A stretch of DNA of 64,000 bases from the NCBI RefSeq assembly GCF_001758225.1, contig NZ_MAST01000034.1, positions 1-64,000 on the forward strand. The letters are read 5' to 3'. The DNA comes from Humibacillus sp. DSM 29435. Its GTDB lineage: Bacteria; Actinomycetota; Actinomycetes; Actinomycetales; Dermatophilaceae. Made by a program: the position numbers and the translations under genes. Below the pieces are notes generated by a model. That model was not told where the DNA came from. It did not search any database and saw nothing but the letters and a program-made list of their open reading frames with translations. Positions 33,607 to 40,904 of this stretch are shown one piece after another (within the stretch, counting starts at the first letter, position 1; each line of letters opens with the position of its first letter).

Positions 33607-33622
33607 ATGTTAACGCTCACAT
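33607..33622. promoter_or_regulatory. LacI-type (AraR) operator candidate
   Basis: ATGTTAACGCTCACAT is an imperfect palindrome around a central CG, the usual form of LacI-family operators in actinobacteria (TGTTAGCGCTAACA-like). It lies about 85 bp upstream of the GH127 start, the head of the operon that ends with araRBDA, so AraR is the natural ligand. Confidence 0.55.
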
Positions 33623-34013
33623 AACGGTCCGTGGGTTGCCCGGTGCGGACGAGCAGTCATCGTGCGACGTCTGATCGGCTGCGTTCCGAAAGCCGCCACC
33701 GGAGCCCCCGAGGCGCACAGACCCCCTGAGAACCCGCGACCTACGAACCACTGGTGCACTGCTGTCTGCACGGTCTGCGCCCGCTCTGTGTCGGCGTAGA
33801 CACAGGGTCTTGTCCCTGGCCTGAAGGGGCAGTTGTGATCAGCCTCTGGAGTCGCCGATACCGCTCAGCATCGGCAACACCGTCAGGCCCATCGAGATCC
33901 CCGTCATCGTCCTGCTGCTGCGATCTAGCGCCGGCCGGTCGACGGCCACGGCAGCCGACTCCGCCTCGCCGCCCACCGCCCCAGGTGGCTGACGATGACG
34001 CAGAGTGTCGGCC

Positions 34014-35183
34014 TCAGCCGAGGTGACCGCGCACCGACGCGTGCCCCTTGAGCAGGTTGCGGGCGATCGTGCGACGCTGGATCTCGTCGGTGCCCTCGTA
34101 GATGCGTAGCAGCCGCAGCTCGCGGTACCACCGCTCGATCGGCAGCTCACGGGTGTAGCCCATTCCGCCGTGCATCTGCAGCACGCGGTCGACGATCTCG
34201 TTGGCCTTGACGCCGCCGTACAGCTTGGCCATCGACTGCGACTGACGCGAGTCGATGCCGTTGTCGACCTGCCACGCGGCGGCCAGCACCAGCCAGCGCA
34301 GCGCCTCGATCTCGGTCGCCGAGTCGGCCACCATCCACTGGATCGCCTGTCGCTCGGCGATGGGCAGCCCGAAGGTCTTGCGGTTGCGGGCCCACTCCAT
34401 GCCCATCTCGACGAGCCGCTCACAGGCGCCGAGCGCGTTGGCCGGCAGCATGTAACGGCCCTTGCCGATCCACTGCATGGCGAGGTCGAAGCCGTGCCCC
34501 TCCTCGCCGAGGATCGCCGAGTGCGGCACCCGCACGTCCTCGAACGAGAGGGCGGCCGGGCCCCACTCCCCCATGGTGTCGATGGGGCTGCTGGTCCAGC
34601 CCATGTCGCGGTCGACGAGGAAGCAGGTGACGCCGCCGTCGGCGCCCTTCTCCCGATCGGTCACCGCAAAGACCATGACGAAGTCGGCCTCGTTGCCGCC
34701 GGTGATGAACGTCTTCTCGCCGTTGATGACCCACTCGTCGCCCTCGCGGCGAGCAGTGTTGCGGATCGCGCGCGCGTCCGACCCGGCACCCGGCTCGGTG
34801 ATGGCGAAGCACGAACGCTTCTCGCCGCTGATCGTCGGCAGGAGGTAGCGCTCCTGCTGCTCCTCGGTGGCGCTGAAGAGGATGTTGTCGGCGTCGCCCG
34901 CGAAGCGGAACGGCACGAAGGTGCGGCCGAGCTCGGCCTGGATGAGCGAGGTCATCACGGCGCCGAGCCCCATGCCGCCGTGGCTCTCGGGCGTCTGGAT
35001 GCCGAAGAAGCCGGCCGCCTTCGCCTTGTTCTGCAGGGCCTTGAGCTCGTCGTGGGTGATGCCGGGCTCGTGGTTGCGTTCGCGGGTCAGCACCTGCTGC
35101 TCGAGCGGCATCAGCTCTTTGGTGACGAAGGTGCGCACCCAGTCTCGGATGTCCTTCTCTTCAGGGCTCAGGTTGAGGTCCAT
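34014..35183 (-). CDS. acyl-CoA dehydrogenase (first of two)
   Basis: A 389-residue flavoprotein with the FAD/substrate motif AITEPGAGSDARA, the KTFITGG segment and a C-terminal RIYEGTDEIQRRTIARNLLKG that contains the usual catalytic Glu. It oxidises an acyl-CoA at C2-C3 in the cytoplasm. It is the last gene of a five-gene minus-strand unit with a second dehydrogenase, a phosphotransferase and two SDRs. The chain length or structure of the substrate is not visible from the sequence. Confidence 0.93.
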   Translation of the reverse strand: MDLNLSPEEKDIRDWVRTFVTKELMPLEQQVLTRERNHEPGITHDELKALQNKAKAAGFFGIQTPESHGGMGLGAVMTSLIQAELGRTFVPFRFAGDADNILFSATEEQQERYLLPTISGEKRSCFAITEPGAGSDARAIRNTARREGDEWVINGEKTFITGGNEADFVMVFAVTDREKGADGGVTCFLVDRDMGWTSSPIDTMGEWGPAALSFEDVRVPHSAILGEEGHGFDLAMQWIGKGRYMLPANALGACERLVEMGMEWARNRKTFGLPIAERQAIQWMVADSATEIEALRWLVLAAAWQVDNGIDSRQSQSMAKLYGGVKANEIVDRVLQMHGGMGYTRELPIERWYRELRLLRIYEGTDEIQRRTIARNLLKGHASVRGHLG

Positions 35184-35235
35184 GTCAGTTCTTCTCTCTC
35201 TCAGCGTGTTTCAACGTTTGGTGACGTCAGCGATG

Positions 35236-36459
35236 TCAACTGGCCGACGTGTGACGGCGGATCTCGGCCTTGGCGAGGGCGTTCTTGTGCACCTCGTCGG
35301 GTCCGTCGGCGAAGCGAAGGGTGCGGATGCCGGCAAAGGCGAGGGCCAGCTCGTGGTCCTGGCTCAGGCCTGCCGCTCCGTGGGTCTGGATCGCCTTGTC
35401 GAGGATCCACTCGACCGTCTTCGGGGTGACGATCTTGATCGCCTGGATCTCGCTGTGCGCGCCCTTGTTGCCGACCGTGTCCATCAGCCAGGCCGTTTTG
35501 AGCACCAGCAGCCGCAGCTGCTCGATGCGCACCCGTGACTCGGCGATCCAGTCACGCACGACCCCCTGCTCGGCGATCGGCCGACCGAAGGCCACCCGCT
35601 CGGAGGCTCGGCGACACATCGCCTCGATGGCCACCTCGGCCAACCCGATCGAGCGCATGCAGTGGTGAATCCGGCCGGGGCCGAGGCGCGCCTGGGCAAT
35701 GGCGAAGCCGCCACCCTCCTCGCCGATGAGGTTGCTCGCGGGCACCCGTACGTCGGTGAACCGCAGCTCGGCGTGGCCACCGTGGTCGTGGTCGTCGTAG
35801 CCGAAGACCTCCATGCCGCGCACCATCTCGACTCCGGGGGTGTCGCGGGGCACGAGCACCATCGACTGCTGGCGGTGCCGATCGGCCTGCGGGTCGGTCT
35901 TGCCCATCACAATGAAGATGGCGCACTCGGGGTTCATCGCCCCGGTGATCCACCACTTGCGACCGTTGATGACGTAGTCGTCGCCGTCCCGCTCGATGCG
36001 CAGGGCGATGTTCGTCGCGTCGCTGCTCGCGACGTCAGGCTCGGTCATGGCGAACGCCGAGCGGATCTCGCCGCGCAGCAGCGGCGCAAGCCACTGCTGC
36101 TGCTGCTCTTCGGTGCCGAACTGGGCCAGCACCTCCATGTTGCCGGTGTCGGGCGCAGAGCAGTTGAGGGCGGCCGGCGCGAGCCGGATCGAACGGCCGG
36201 TGATCTCGGCGAGCGGCGCGTACTGCAGGTTCGAGAGACCAGCGCCGTGCTCACCGGGCAGGAAGGCGTTCCAGAGGCCGAGCTCCCTTGCCTCTGAACG
36301 CAGCTCGTGCAGCACCGGCACAGTGCTCCACGCCCATCGGTCGTCGAGCGCTGTCACCTGCTCGTCGAAGGCCGGTAGCGCTGGGTCGACCCGGTCGTTG
36401 AGGAACCCGGTCAGGGTGTCGATGCGACCCTGTGTCTCGGGGTCGAAGGCGAAGTCCAT
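35236..36459 (-). CDS. acyl-CoA dehydrogenase, ACAD10/11-like
   Basis: A 407-residue dehydrogenase with MTEPDVASSDATNI and GRKWWITGAMNPECAIF motifs. Its C-terminal RFADGPDEVHKNALAKAEI is typical of the ACAD10/11 subgroup rather than the EGTDEIQ form of the neighbouring gene. ACAD10/11 proteins act on 4-hydroxyacyl-CoAs after phosphorylation by an APH-like kinase domain. Here that kinase is the adjacent separate gene, whose stop is immediately next to this ATG, supporting the same chemistry. Confidence 0.9.
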   Translation of the reverse strand: MDFAFDPETQGRIDTLTGFLNDRVDPALPAFDEQVTALDDRWAWSTVPVLHELRSEARELGLWNAFLPGEHGAGLSNLQYAPLAEITGRSIRLAPAALNCSAPDTGNMEVLAQFGTEEQQQQWLAPLLRGEIRSAFAMTEPDVASSDATNIALRIERDGDDYVINGRKWWITGAMNPECAIFIVMGKTDPQADRHRQQSMVLVPRDTPGVEMVRGMEVFGYDDHDHGGHAELRFTDVRVPASNLIGEEGGGFAIAQARLGPGRIHHCMRSIGLAEVAIEAMCRRASERVAFGRPIAEQGVVRDWIAESRVRIEQLRLLVLKTAWLMDTVGNKGAHSEIQAIKIVTPKTVEWILDKAIQTHGAAGLSQDHELALAFAGIRTLRFADGPDEVHKNALAKAEIRRHTSAS

Positions 36460-37536
36460 TCAGCTCTCCTTGACTGCTCGCAGGCCAGCCGTGACGAGCG
36501 GAACGGTGGCCTCGCCGATGGTGGCGAAGCCCGACCCGACCGTCTGGCCCTGGGTGTAGCGGTAGTGGATGCCCTCGAGGATGACCGCCAGCTTGAAGTA
36601 AGCCAGCCCGAGGTGGAACGAGAGATGGCTGAGGTCGCGACCGCTGGCGGCGGCGTACCGCTTGCGAAGCTCGGGGCCGCTGATGAAGCCGGGGCTGCGT
36701 GCGACGTCACTCACCGCGACGCTGTCCATCATCAACGGGAGCGTCTGGTAGGCCTCGAGCAGCGCGACGTCCGTGAGCGGGTCGCCCAGCGTGGCCATCT
36801 CCCAGTCGAGCACGGCGGCGATCTGGTCGTCGTCGCTGACGAGCAGATTGTCGAGCCGGAAGTCGCCGTGCACGATCGTCGGGGCCCCTTGCGCCGGTAC
36901 GGCGCCCGCGAGCCGCTCGTGCAGCTCGTCGATACCGGGCAGGTCGCGGCTGCGGGAGGCGTCGAGCTGGCTCTTCCACCGCCGCACCTGCCGCTCGAGA
37001 AAGCCGTCTGGCCGCCCGAAGTCGGAGAGTCCGACGGATGCCGGGTCGACCGAGTGCAGTGCCACCAGGGTGTCGACCATGCGTTCGCTGATCGCACGCA
37101 CCCGTTCGGCTCCGACGGGCGCCAGCTGTGCCGCGAACCGGTAAGGCGTGCCGGCCACGAGCTCCATGACGTAGAACGGAGCCCCGATGACCTCGTCGGT
37201 CGGGCACACGGCGTACGTCTCGGGAACGGGCACCGCGGTGTCGTGCAGCGCCGTGATGACCCGATGCTCGCGCACCATGTCGTGCGCGGTCGCGAGCACA
37301 TGACCGAGCGGAGGGCGTCGCACGATGACCGAGCCCGTCCCGTCGCCCACCTCGTAGGTGAGGTTCGACTTTCCACCCGCGATGACACGCCCGCTCAGCG
37401 ACTCACCCAGCAGGCCCGGCGCCTCGTGGCTTAGAAAGGCAGAAAGACTGCCGAGGTCGAGGCCGGGAGGGTTGCCGGATGCCGCATCGTCAGCTCGTCC
37501 GACATCGGCAGTGTCACCGTCGGGATCGTCTGTCAC
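36460..37536 (-). CDS. APH-like phosphotransferase family protein (ACAD10/11 or LvaA type)
   Basis: About 358 residues from GTG 37536, one base after the upstream SDR stop. Kinase motifs are VHGDFRLDNLLV (catalytic Asp, HxDxxxxN form) and AVLDWEMATLGDPLTDVALL (metal-binding DWE). The first 30 residues are Asp/Gly-rich. Homologues phosphorylate the 4-hydroxyl of 4-hydroxyacyl-CoAs so that phosphate can be eliminated by a paired ACAD11-like enzyme, as in levulinate catabolism. Aminoglycoside resistance is unlikely in this context. Confidence 0.85.
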   Translation of the reverse strand: MTDDPDGDTADVGRADDAASGNPPGLDLGSLSAFLSHEAPGLLGESLSGRVIAGGKSNLTYEVGDGTGSVIVRRPPLGHVLATAHDMVREHRVITALHDTAVPVPETYAVCPTDEVIGAPFYVMELVAGTPYRFAAQLAPVGAERVRAISERMVDTLVALHSVDPASVGLSDFGRPDGFLERQVRRWKSQLDASRSRDLPGIDELHERLAGAVPAQGAPTIVHGDFRLDNLLVSDDDQIAAVLDWEMATLGDPLTDVALLEAYQTLPLMMDSVAVSDVARSPGFISGPELRKRYAAASGRDLSHLSFHLGLAYFKLAVILEGIHYRYTQGQTVGSGFATIGEATVPLVTAGLRAVKES

Positions 37537-37537
37537 G

Positions 37538-38305
37538 TCAGTCCTTCGGCCCACCGGCGACGTAGATGACCTGCCCCGAGACGAAGCTCGCGTCTTCACG
37601 CACGAGGAAGGCCACGGTGGCGGCGATGTCGTCGGGCTGACCGGCGCGACCGACCGGGATGTCCTTGGCGACAGCTTCGATGAACGTCTCGAAGCTGACC
37701 CCCATCCGCTCGGCGGTGGACCGTGTCATGTCGGTGGCGATGAATCCCGGCGCGATGGCGTTCGCGGTGACGCCGAACTTTCCGAGCTCGATGGCGAGAG
37801 TCTTGGTGAAGCCCTGCATCCCGGCCTTGGCGGCGGAGTAGTTGGCCTGGCCGCGGTTGCCGAGCGCCGAGGTCGAGCTGAGGTTGACGATGCGCCCCCA
37901 CTTGGCGTCGATCATGTGCTTCTGGGCCGCGCGGGTCATCAGGAACGAGCCGCGAAGGTGCACGTTCATCACGGCATCCCAGTCGTCGACGCTCATCTTG
38001 AACAGCATGTTGTCGCGGATGATGCCGGCGTTGTTGATGAGCACCGTCGGCGCGCCCAGCTCGGCGGCCACCCGCTCGACGGCAGCCTGAACGGCGGCCT
38101 CGTCAGAGACGTCGACGCCGACCGCGAGACCCGTGCCGCCGGCATCCTCGATCTCGGACACGATGGTGGCGCAGGCTGACTCGTCGAGGTCGAGCACGGC
38201 CACCGCGAACCCGTCGGCCGACAGTCGCCTCGCCACGGCGGCACCGATACCGCGGGCGCCTCCGGTGACGATGGCGGTGCGGGGAGTGGTCGGCTGCTCG
38301 GTCAT
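37538..38305 (-). CDS. SDR-family 3-oxoacyl reductase-like protein (FabG-like)
   Basis: A 255-residue short-chain dehydrogenase with TGGARGIGAAVA (NAD(P) site), LINNAGIIRDN, catalytic Ser (NLSSTSALG) and YSAAK. ATG 38305 overlaps the preceding SDR stop (ATGA); the long frame upstream is spurious. In this operon it probably oxidises or reduces a 3-hydroxyacyl-CoA intermediate formed by the phosphotransferase/dehydrogenase pair. Confidence 0.9.
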   Translation of the reverse strand: MTEQPTTPRTAIVTGGARGIGAAVARRLSADGFAVAVLDLDESACATIVSEIEDAGGTGLAVGVDVSDEAAVQAAVERVAAELGAPTVLINNAGIIRDNMLFKMSVDDWDAVMNVHLRGSFLMTRAAQKHMIDAKWGRIVNLSSTSALGNRGQANYSAAKAGMQGFTKTLAIELGKFGVTANAIAPGFIATDMTRSTAERMGVSFETFIEAVAKDIPVGRAGQPDDIAATVAFLVREDASFVSGQVIYVAGGPKD

Positions 38306-39120
38306 TCGGTCTCCTGTGGTGTCGGGGTGGGCGTGCTGCTGTTGGTGGTGATGATGGCGGTCTGTCGTTCCATTCGTTGCTGGAGCTTGTTCATGCCGAT
38401 CACCCAGTCGTCGGGGCGACTGGCACGGAAGGCGTGATACTCGCGCACCTGGGGGTGCGGCAGGATCAGCAGCTCCTCGCCGGCGAGGGCCTGCCACACC
38501 GCGTCCGCCACCGTCTCGGCCGAGAGGGCGCCGTCGCGAACGAGCATCTCCTGCAGCGGGCCGGCCTGCTCGAGCATCCGGGTGTCGACGCCCTGAGGGC
38601 AGAGAGCCTGCACGACGATGCCGCGGTGGCGGTAGGTCGCGCTCAGCCACTCGGCGAAGGCGACCGCGGCGTGCTTGCTGACGGCATACGGTGCGTCGCC
38701 GAGCATGGTCAGCAGCCCGGCGGCCGAGGCGGTGACGACGAGCCGGCCGCCGCCACGCTCCAGCCACTGTGGCACGAGCACACGGGCAGCCCGCACGTGC
38801 GCCATCACGTTCACGTCGATGACGCGTGCCCACTCGTCGTCGCTCGTCTCGAGGCCCTTCAGCACTCCGATGCCGGCGTTGGCGAAGAAGACGTCGACGG
38901 GGCCGTAGTGCTCGCCGGCGGCATCGACGAGGGCCCGGATGCCGGCCTCGTTCGAGGTGTCACCCGGCACGGCCACCGCTCCGATCTCGGTAGCCACGGC
39001 GGTGAGCAGGTCGGCGTCGAGATCGCCGATCACGACGTGCCACCCCTCCACAGCGAGCCGCGTGGCGATGGCGCGTCCGATACCCCGGGCGGCCCCGGTG
39101 ACGACGGCGACGTCGGCCAT
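38302..39120 (-). CDS. SDR-family oxidoreductase
   Basis: A 272-residue short-chain dehydrogenase with TGAARGIGRAIATRL, the FANAGIGV motif, VTASAAGLL with catalytic Ser and YAVSK. A C-terminal extension of about 40 residues after the core (REYHAFRASRPDDWVIGMNK) resembles SDRs found in lipid-catabolic clusters. It is the first gene of the acyl-CoA operon and follows a palindromic TAAGCGCTTGCTTA site. Confidence 0.88.
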   Translation of the reverse strand: MADVAVVTGAARGIGRAIATRLAVEGWHVVIGDLDADLLTAVATEIGAVAVPGDTSNEAGIRALVDAAGEHYGPVDVFFANAGIGVLKGLETSDDEWARVIDVNVMAHVRAARVLVPQWLERGGGRLVVTASAAGLLTMLGDAPYAVSKHAAVAFAEWLSATYRHRGIVVQALCPQGVDTRMLEQAGPLQEMLVRDGALSAETVADAVWQALAGEELLILPHPQVREYHAFRASRPDDWVIGMNKLQQRMERQTAIITTNSSTPTPTPQETE

Positions 39121-39143
39121 GACACTCCTCGAAGATCGGTGAC

Positions 39144-39157
39144 TAAGCGCTTGCTTA
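39144..39157. promoter_or_regulatory. TetR-type operator candidate upstream of the acyl-CoA operon
   Basis: TAAGCGCTTGCTTA is a near-palindrome 24-37 bp upstream of the first SDR start. Similar AAGCnCTTGCTT-like sites are bound by TetR regulators of lipid catabolism in actinobacteria. No TetR gene is in the window, so the regulator would act in trans. Confidence 0.5.
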
Positions 39158-39287
39158 CCTTCTCGCCCCAGCCTGCCGTAGTCAAGCGACTGGCCACGCG
39201 GCGGGGGTCGTTCCCGCCGGTACCGCGCGCCCCCCAGCTCGGATCCGCAAATGTGCGGCTGTCGGCCCCAGCGGCAAGGATCGAGGT

Positions 39288-40826
39288 ATGCGCCTCACCG
39301 ATCTCGTCGACACCGCCCACACGGTCGCCGCCACCTCGTCGCGCACCGCCAAGGTCGAGGCCTTGGCGCAGTGCCTGCGGCGAGCGGCCGACGACGGCCC
39401 AGCGACCGTCGAGGTTGTGGCCTCGCACCTGTCGGGCGTGCTGCCTCAGCGGCGCATCGGCGTCAGCTGGCGCGGGCTGCAGAACCTGCCCGAGCCCTCG
39501 CCTGAGCCGAGCCTCACCGTCGAGCAGGTCGACGCCGCGGCCACCACCATCGCCGCGATCGCCGGTTCGGGCTCGAGCGCCACCCGGTCGGATGCCGTTC
39601 GCGACCTCTTCGCCGCCGCCACCGCCGACGAGCAGACCTGGCTGCGCGGCCTCATCACCGGCGAGACCCGGCAGGGCGCCGGCGACGGCGTCATGCTCCA
39701 GGCCATCGCCAAGGCGGCCGACGTGCCCGACGCCGCGGTGCGCCGCGCGGTGATGCTGGCCGGCTTCACCGGGCCGGTGGCCCGGGCCGCGCTCGAGGGT
39801 GGTGCCGAGGCCCTGGCCGCCGTCACCCTCGAGGTCGGGCGACCGCTGCGACCCATGCTCGCCGGTTCGGCGCCCGACGTGGCCGCGGCGTTGGCCACCC
39901 TCGAGGGTGAGGTGGTGCTCGAGGCCAAGCTCGACGGCATCCGGCTGCAGGCACACGTCGACCACGGGTCGGTGCGCCTGTTCACCCGCTCGCTCGATGA
40001 GGTGACCGACCGGCTGCCCGAGATCGTCGAGGTGCTGGCCGACCTCGACGTCGAGACCGTGGTGCTCGACGGCGAGGTGATCGCGCTGCGCCCCGACGGG
40101 CGACCCGAGCCGTTCCAGGTCACCGGCGCCCGCACCGCGAGCAGCCAGAGCCCCGAAAGCCTGCGCGAGAAGGTGCCGCTGACGCCCTTCTTCTTCGACC
40201 TGCTCCACCTCAACGGCGACGACCTGCTCGACGAGCCCGCCGAGAACCATTGGCAGCGGCTCGCTGAGACCGTCCCGCCCGCGTGGCTGGTGCCGCGGCT
40301 GCGCACCGACGACCCGACCCTGGCCCAGCAGTTCTTCGACGACCTCGTCGGGGCTGGGCACGAGGGCGTCGTCGTGAAGGCCCCCGCCCTGCCGTATGCC
40401 GCCGGCCGGCGCGGGCCGGGATGGGTCAAGGTCAAGCCGCGGCACACCCTCGACCTCGTCGTGCTCGCCGTTGAATGGGGCAGCGGGCGCCGCAAGGGCT
40501 GGCTGTCGAACATCCACCTCGGCGCACGCGATGCCGATACTGGCGAGCTCGTCATGCTCGGCAAGACCTTCAAGGGGATGACCGACGAGATGCTGGCCTG
40601 GCAGACCGAGCGGTTCCAGGCCCTGCGGGCCGGTGACGACGCCGGCTGGGTCGTGCCGCTGCGGCCCGAGCAGGTCGTCGAGATCGCCTTCGACGGGGTG
40701 CAGAAGTCGACCCGCTACCCCGGCGGAATGGCCCTACGGTTTGCCCGCGTGCTGCGCTACCGAGACGACAAGCCGGTGGCCGAGATCGACACGGTGCAGA
40801 CCGTGCGCGACCTGGCCGGGTGGTGA
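39288..40826 (+). CDS. ligB: ATP-dependent DNA ligase (LigB-type)
   Basis: A 512-residue ATP-dependent ligase of the three-domain mycobacterial LigB (Rv3062) type. An N-terminal DNA-binding helical domain (residues 1-190) is followed by the adenylation domain with motif I EAKLDGIRLQAH (nucleophilic Lys), later motif KAPALPYAAGRRGPGWVKVK with motif V lysines, and a C-terminal OB fold. A role in DNA repair is likely; replication would use an NAD+-dependent LigA elsewhere. It stands alone, convergent with the large injection-system-associated gene. Confidence 0.92.
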   Translation: MRLTDLVDTAHTVAATSSRTAKVEALAQCLRRAADDGPATVEVVASHLSGVLPQRRIGVSWRGLQNLPEPSPEPSLTVEQVDAAATTIAAIAGSGSSATRSDAVRDLFAAATADEQTWLRGLITGETRQGAGDGVMLQAIAKAADVPDAAVRRAVMLAGFTGPVARAALEGGAEALAAVTLEVGRPLRPMLAGSAPDVAAALATLEGEVVLEAKLDGIRLQAHVDHGSVRLFTRSLDEVTDRLPEIVEVLADLDVETVVLDGEVIALRPDGRPEPFQVTGARTASSQSPESLREKVPLTPFFFDLLHLNGDDLLDEPAENHWQRLAETVPPAWLVPRLRTDDPTLAQQFFDDLVGAGHEGVVVKAPALPYAAGRRGPGWVKVKPRHTLDLVVLAVEWGSGRRKGWLSNIHLGARDADTGELVMLGKTFKGMTDEMLAWQTERFQALRAGDDAGWVVPLRPEQVVEIAFDGVQKSTRYPGGMALRFARVLRYRDDKPVAEIDTVQTVRDLAGW

Positions 40827-40904
40827 CCGAGCAGCCCACCACCCTGACCAGGTGCTGTGCCCGACCCCCGCGACCCGACCCGTGATCCCAGAACCGCGAG
40901 CCCG

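Larger units (their letters stand above)
33523..34013. promoter_or_regulatory. intergenic region holding the GH127-operon promoter; remainder empty
   Basis: About the first 100 bp (33523-33625) carry palindromes suited to control of the minus-strand GH127/dpp/ara operon. The rest up to 34013 follows the acyl-CoA dehydrogenase gene; I see no convincing gene. A 22-codon minus-strand frame (33839-33907) and the inverted repeat CTGTGTC/GACACAG at 33786-33805 are present but unsupported. Confidence 0.5.

Noticed and set aside
33786-33805. CTGTGTC/GACACAG inverted repeat
   Set aside because: Seven-bp arms with a 6-nt loop in a 490-bp gap, with no gene start nearby to regulate and no T-tract; could be chance.
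33839-33907. 22-codon minus-strand frame
   Set aside because: No convincing ribosome site and no similarity to a known peptide.
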